DNA of 64,000 nucleotides from an uncultured Lachnospiraceae bacterium (lineage in GTDB: Bacteria > Bacillota > Clostridia > Lachnospirales > Lachnospiraceae): positions 18,367-82,366 of the forward strand of contig CANRIV010000009.1 in assembly GCA_947630805.1 (NCBI GenBank). Reading direction: 5' to 3'. Numbering within the stretch: position 1 is the stretch's first letter; each line of letters begins with the position of its first letter. The translations under genes and the position numbers were made by a program. Of the stretch, positions 59,939 through 64,000 are shown piece by piece. The notes beneath the pieces were generated by a model. It was not told where the DNA came from, did not search any database, and saw only the letters and a list, made by a program, of their open reading frames with translations.

Positions 59939-60727
59939 TTAATATCCTATATTTCTGAATTTCTGATACCGCTCCTTTAGCAATACTTCCTCCGGTTTTG
60001 CCATGAGCTGATGGAATTCATTCTTGATTAGCCGTTCCAACTCTTTCATATAGGATTTTCTTTCTTTTTCACTGGCCTCTTCCTTTAGCGCATCACAAAT
60101 TTTATCTATCAGATTCATCTTTTTCAACTCTCCGGCAGTCAGTTTTAACGCTTCGGCTGCTTCCGGAGCTTTCTCTGTCGTTTTCCACAAAATATTGGCG
60201 CAGTTTTCCGGAGAAACAACGCTGAAATAAGAGCCTTCCACCATCCATATTTTGTCTGCGTGGCTGAGTGCAAGAGCTCCTCCACTTCCACCTTCTCCGA
60301 TTACAATCGACAAAATAGGTGTTCGCAGCGTGGACATTTCATACAGATTTTCTGCAATTGCAAGTCCCTGTCCTCTCTCTTCGGCTTCGACACCGCAAAA
60401 TGCTCCCGCTGTATCTACAAAACACAAAACAGGTCTGTGAAATTTTTCTGCCTGCTTCATCAATCGCAATGCTTTTCGATAACCTTCTGGATGAGCGCTT
60501 CCAAAATTATGTCTGATTCTTTCATTTGTACTGTTTCCCTTTTCTATTCCAATTACCGTGACCGGCATATCACCAATCATACCGATACCACCAATGACTG
60601 CGGAATCATCTCCATATCTTCTGTCTCCGTGAAATTCCAAAAAGCCTTTTACGATTCCATTAATATATTGGCTGGCACATAATCTGGTATTGCTTCTCGC
60701 CGACAGCACAACATCATATCCGTTCAT
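59939..60727 (-). CDS. accA: Acetyl-CoA carboxylase carboxyltransferase alpha
   Basis: FHGDRRYGDDSAVIGG; NFGSAHPEGYRKALRLM; GEGGSGGALAL. Confidence 0.95.
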   Translation of the reverse strand: MNGYDVVLSARSNTRLCASQYINGIVKGFLEFHGDRRYGDDSAVIGGIGMIGDMPVTVIGIEKGNSTNERIRHNFGSAHPEGYRKALRLMKQAEKFHRPVLCFVDTAGAFCGVEAEERGQGLAIAENLYEMSTLRTPILSIVIGEGGSGGALALSHADKIWMVEGSYFSVVSPENCANILWKTTEKAPEAAEALKLTAGELKKMNLIDKICDALKEEASEKERKSYMKELERLIKNEFHQLMAKPEEVLLKERYQKFRNIGY

Positions 60728-61565
60728 TATGACCTCCCTGATGAATCTGTAAAATTTGAATTATATTGTCTCTCTGCTTATCTCTCGGAACAATTTCATC
60801 CACAAATCCACACTTTAAGACCTGTTCTGACAACTGAAATCCTTCCGGAAGTGTCTGATTCAGCGTCTTTTCAATGACTCTTGGTCCGGCAAAACCAATT
60901 CTTGCTCCCGGCTCTGCCAGTATAATGTCTCCCTGCATTGCAAAGCTGGCATCTACGCCTCCCGTTGTGGGATTTGTAAGCAGAGCAATATAAAGATTTC
61001 CCTCATCGCTGTGTCTTTTTACTGCAGCGGAAACTTTTGACATCTGCATCAGAGAAATCATTCCCTCCTGCATTCTTGCGCCTCCGGACACAGTAACCCC
61101 CACGACCGGAAGTTTATTATCACAAGCATATTCAAAAATCCGGGCAATTTTCTCTCCTGTTACAGCCCCCATTGAGCCCATCATAAATTTTGCTTCCATA
61201 GAAAAAATACAGCATGGAATTCCTCCCATTTTTCCAATTCCACAGATGACTGCTTCTTTTTCACGGCTTTTCTCTTCTGCCTTTCTTAATTTTTCTTCAT
61301 ATCCCGGAAAATTCAGAATGTTGTGTGACTCAAATTCCCGATCCAGTTCAATAAAACTTCTGCGATCCATAAGCATTAGTATTCTTCGGCGTGCACGGAC
61401 AGAGAAATAATGTCCGCATTTGGGACAGATAAAGTTATTTTTCCGAATTTTGGGTATACTCACTTCGTTGCCGCATTTGCTGCATATAATCACTCTTCCC
61501 TTTCCGGATTTCTCACTGCCTTCCAGTTCATTATCCGCTTTTATAAATAACTCTTTAAATTTCAT
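60714..61565 (-). CDS. accD: Acetyl-CoA carboxylase carboxyltransferase beta
   Basis: Zn ribbon CSKCGNEV...CPKCGHYF; SGGARMQEGMISLMQM; NPTTGGVDASFA. Confidence 0.96.
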   Translation of the reverse strand: MKFKELFIKADNELEGSEKSGKGRVIICSKCGNEVSIPKIRKNNFICPKCGHYFSVRARRRILMLMDRRSFIELDREFESHNILNFPGYEEKLRKAEEKSREKEAVICGIGKMGGIPCCIFSMEAKFMMGSMGAVTGEKIARIFEYACDNKLPVVGVTVSGGARMQEGMISLMQMSKVSAAVKRHSDEGNLYIALLTNPTTGGVDASFAMQGDIILAEPGARIGFAGPRVIEKTLNQTLPEGFQLSEQVLKCGFVDEIVPRDKQRDNIIQILQIHQGGHNERI

Positions 61566-61604
61566 TTTTACCTCTGATTACCATAATATTTTGCTGCGAT
61601 ACTG

Positions 61605-62945
61605 TTATTCTTTCTTCTGCATCTGATTCCACAAATCCGTAGTATAACTTCCCTTTTCAAATTCACTGTTTCCCATAACGTTCATATGAAAATCGCGATT
61701 GTTCTCCACGCCATATAAAATAAACTCTGAAAGGGAACTCTTCATTTTTCTGATTGCCTCTTCTCTTGTCCCTGAGCAGACAATTAATTTTCCCAGCATG
61801 GAATCATAGAAAGGAGGTACCACATAATCCTGATATACTGCAGAATCAAATCGCACATTAGGCCCGCCGGGCACATGCAGGATTTCTATTTTTCCACATG
61901 CAGGCTGAAATGTTTTTGCATCTTCCGCGCAAATTCTACATTCAATAGCATGATTATTATTCCGGATATCACTTTGTTGAAATGGAATTGTAAAGCCATT
62001 TGCAGTCCGAATCTGCCATTTTACAATATCAATCCCGCATACCATCTCTGTCACTGAATGTTCCACCTGTAGTCTTGTATTCATTTCCATAAAATAAAAC
62101 TGTTCTTTTTCAGTCACCAGAAATTCTACTGTTCCTACCGTTGTATAGCCAACTTTTTTTGCCAGCCGCACTGCAGCTTCATAAATTTTTTTCCGGGTAA
62201 CATTTGATAAAATCGGAGCTGGACATTCTTCAATCAGTTTTTGATTTTTTCTTTGAACGGAACAGTCCCTATCGCCTAAAACGACAACCTTTCCTTCCTT
62301 ATCCGCAAGAATCTGTACTTCAATATGCTTTACATTTTCCAGATATTGTTCCAGATACATTGCTCCGTCGCCAAAAGATGCTTTTGCCTCTTCAAACACA
62401 CTCTCATAGGCGTGTTTCATTTCTTCCCGCTGGCGGACAATTCGTATTCCTTTTCCTCCGCCTCCGGCCCTTGCCTTTAAAATGACAGGATAACCACATT
62501 GTTCTGCCTTTTCAACGGCCTCATTTGCATCTCTCAGAATTCCGCTTCCTTTTGTGACCGGGACTTCTGCCCTTTTTGCCATTTCTCTGGCAATGTCTTT
62601 CTGTCCCATTTTCTTCATAATCTTATAATCCGGTCCGATAAATGCAATTCCGTTTTCTTCACATTTTCTTGCAAATTCCGGATTTTCCGATAACATACCA
62701 TATCCCGGATGAATTGCCTGACTGTGCGTCTCTTTTGCCACTGTTATAATTGCCGCTTCATTTAAATAACTGTCTTTGACCAATGGTCCGCCAATGCAAT
62801 AACTTTCATCTGCCATACTTGTGTGCAGGGCTTCCTCATCTGCAGAAGAATAAACTGCCACTGTACGGATTCCCATTTCTCTGCAGGCACGTATTATTCT
62901 GACTGCCACTTCTCCTCTGTTGGCAATTAATATCTTAGAATACAC
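61605..62945 (-). CDS. accC: Biotin carboxylase
   Basis: ILIANRGEVAVRIIRACREMGI; AGGGGKGIRIV; FMEMNTRLQVEHSVTEMV. Confidence 0.97.
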   Translation of the reverse strand: MYSKILIANRGEVAVRIIRACREMGIRTVAVYSSADEEALHTSMADESYCIGGPLVKDSYLNEAAIITVAKETHSQAIHPGYGMLSENPEFARKCEENGIAFIGPDYKIMKKMGQKDIAREMAKRAEVPVTKGSGILRDANEAVEKAEQCGYPVILKARAGGGGKGIRIVRQREEMKHAYESVFEEAKASFGDGAMYLEQYLENVKHIEVQILADKEGKVVVLGDRDCSVQRKNQKLIEECPAPILSNVTRKKIYEAAVRLAKKVGYTTVGTVEFLVTEKEQFYFMEMNTRLQVEHSVTEMVCGIDIVKWQIRTANGFTIPFQQSDIRNNNHAIECRICAEDAKTFQPACGKIEILHVPGGPNVRFDSAVYQDYVVPPFYDSMLGKLIVCSGTREEAIRKMKSSLSEFILYGVENNRDFHMNVMGNSEFEKGSYTTDLWNQMQKKE

Positions 62946-62949
62946 CTAA

Positions 62950-63384
62950 TCACTCCTTATCTTTTCCAATAATAATCGCAAAAGAAAATTCTCCATTCAT
63001 ACACACTCTGCCATCCACACTTAATTCTCCACGCAGAAAATAGAGTGGATTTCTTTCTTTGACTAATTGCGTATCTATTCTGATTCGGTCTCCCGGTTTG
63101 ATTTGTCCCCTGAATTTCACTTTATTCAGACCGGTATAAACCGGTATCATTCCATCCTCTGACATTTGCTTTTCAAATAGAATGCAAGAGGCCTGCGCCA
63201 TCATCTCGCACTGAATCACTCCCGGTACAATGGGATTTCCGGGAAAATGCCCCTGGAGAAAGAACTCATCTCCTCTCACATGATAGTAACCTGTGGCAGT
63301 TCCGTCTTCATTCAGATACACTTCATCCACCAACAGCATCGGCTCCCTGTGGGGTAATATTTTTTTGATTTCTTCTCTATTCAT
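62950..63384 (-). CDS. fabZ: 3-hydroxyacyl-ACP dehydratase FabZ
   Basis: ILPHREPMLLVDEV; GHFPGNPIVPGVIQCEMMAQ. Confidence 0.96.
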   Translation of the reverse strand: MNREEIKKILPHREPMLLVDEVYLNEDGTATGYYHVRGDEFFLQGHFPGNPIVPGVIQCEMMAQASCILFEKQMSEDGMIPVYTGLNKVKFRGQIKPGDRIRIDTQLVKERNPLYFLRGELSVDGRVCMNGEFSFAIIIGKDKE

Positions 63385-63469
63385 ATCACTTCACCTTTAC
63401 AAACGAAAACGACAATCTTAATATTGAAAGTTTTCTTTTTTCTGCATTTCTCTTATCTCTGCCTTACAT

Positions 63470-63922
63470 CTACTGAACAGGTTTCATTCGAAATAAAGGC
63501 TGTTGATATTCTACTAAATCTCCATTTTTTACGCAGATTTCCGTGACGACCCCATCTTTATCCGCCGGAACGTCATTTATCATTTTCATGGCTTCAATCG
63601 TACATACAATATCGCCTTTTCTAACGGTGTCTCCTACCTGCACATATGGATTTCCGTTTGCCTCTTCTCCTGAGCCAAACACACCTACCAGTGGAGAACA
63701 AATTTCTATCAAAGAACGATTTACCTGTTCTTCCACAGTTTCCGCAGGAATTGATATCTGCTCCTTCTGTACTCCGGCTGTCGGTATAATAGGATTCACT
63801 ACTGTTGTGGCGGCACATTCTTTTTTCAGGGTAATTTCAAAATCTCCCTCTTTCACGGAAAGCTCTGTAAGACCCAGTTCAGAAAAAATATTTCCATATT
63901 CCTTCAGATTGTTCATTTTCAT
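63470..63922 (-). CDS. accB: Biotin carboxyl carrier protein
   Basis: C-terminal biotinyl motif IEAMKMINDVPADKDGVV; Ala/Pro-type linker. Confidence 0.95.
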   Translation of the reverse strand: MKMNNLKEYGNIFSELGLTELSVKEGDFEITLKKECAATTVVNPIIPTAGVQKEQISIPAETVEEQVNRSLIEICSPLVGVFGSGEEANGNPYVQVGDTVRKGDIVCTIEAMKMINDVPADKDGVVTEICVKNGDLVEYQQPLFRMKPVQ

Positions 63923-64000
63923 CCCTCCTCGTATAATATCTTTTAGATACAGTAAATGTACCTTGATAACTTAATAAATCTTTATTCAATAGGCTTAGTA

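Noticed and set aside
63940-64000. Possible regulatory site upstream of accB
   Set aside because: Too little sequence before the window edge to support a specific call.

Overview
64-kb chromosomal window, low GC, with a Firmicutes/Lachnospiraceae-like gene complement. The taxon is inferred from protein style and gene order, not proven. Most genes are on the minus strand.

Left part: the 3' end of a truncated + strand ORF; nadE; an Amidase_3+SPOR cell-wall amidase; a small acidic lipoprotein; and dapB-dapA preceded by a clear lysine (L-box) riboswitch.

Accessory zone, about 5.7-18.5 kb: three tandem GH128-like (Asl1-type) predicted beta-glucanases, three secreted CBM-like proteins, several Lys-rich C-terminal FN3-like modules, a two-OB-fold SSB-like protein, and a nested mobile element (IS200/IS605-type tnpA inside an ISL3-type element with recognisable terminal inverted repeats). 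A hairpin-rich spacer between efp and a 2-hydroxyacid dehydrogenase gene contains a perfect 46-bp direct repeat and a 19-bp-arm palindrome.

Right part: conserved core genes. These are an aroD-aroK fusion, aroE, nrdR, spoIIGA-sigE-sigG, the dcw division cluster, ychF, a rpe-rsgA-prkC-prpC-rlmN-rsmB-yugP-fmt-def-priA cluster, folD-fhs, ftsK, uppP, and an acc/fabZ fatty-acid cluster that carries an acyl-CoA synthetase.

The best candidates for something under-described are the six-gene secreted GH128/CBM set and the efp-spacer repeat/hairpin structure. I saw no CRISPR array, rRNA or tRNA. All functional names come from reading the sequence by eye; no searches were run.
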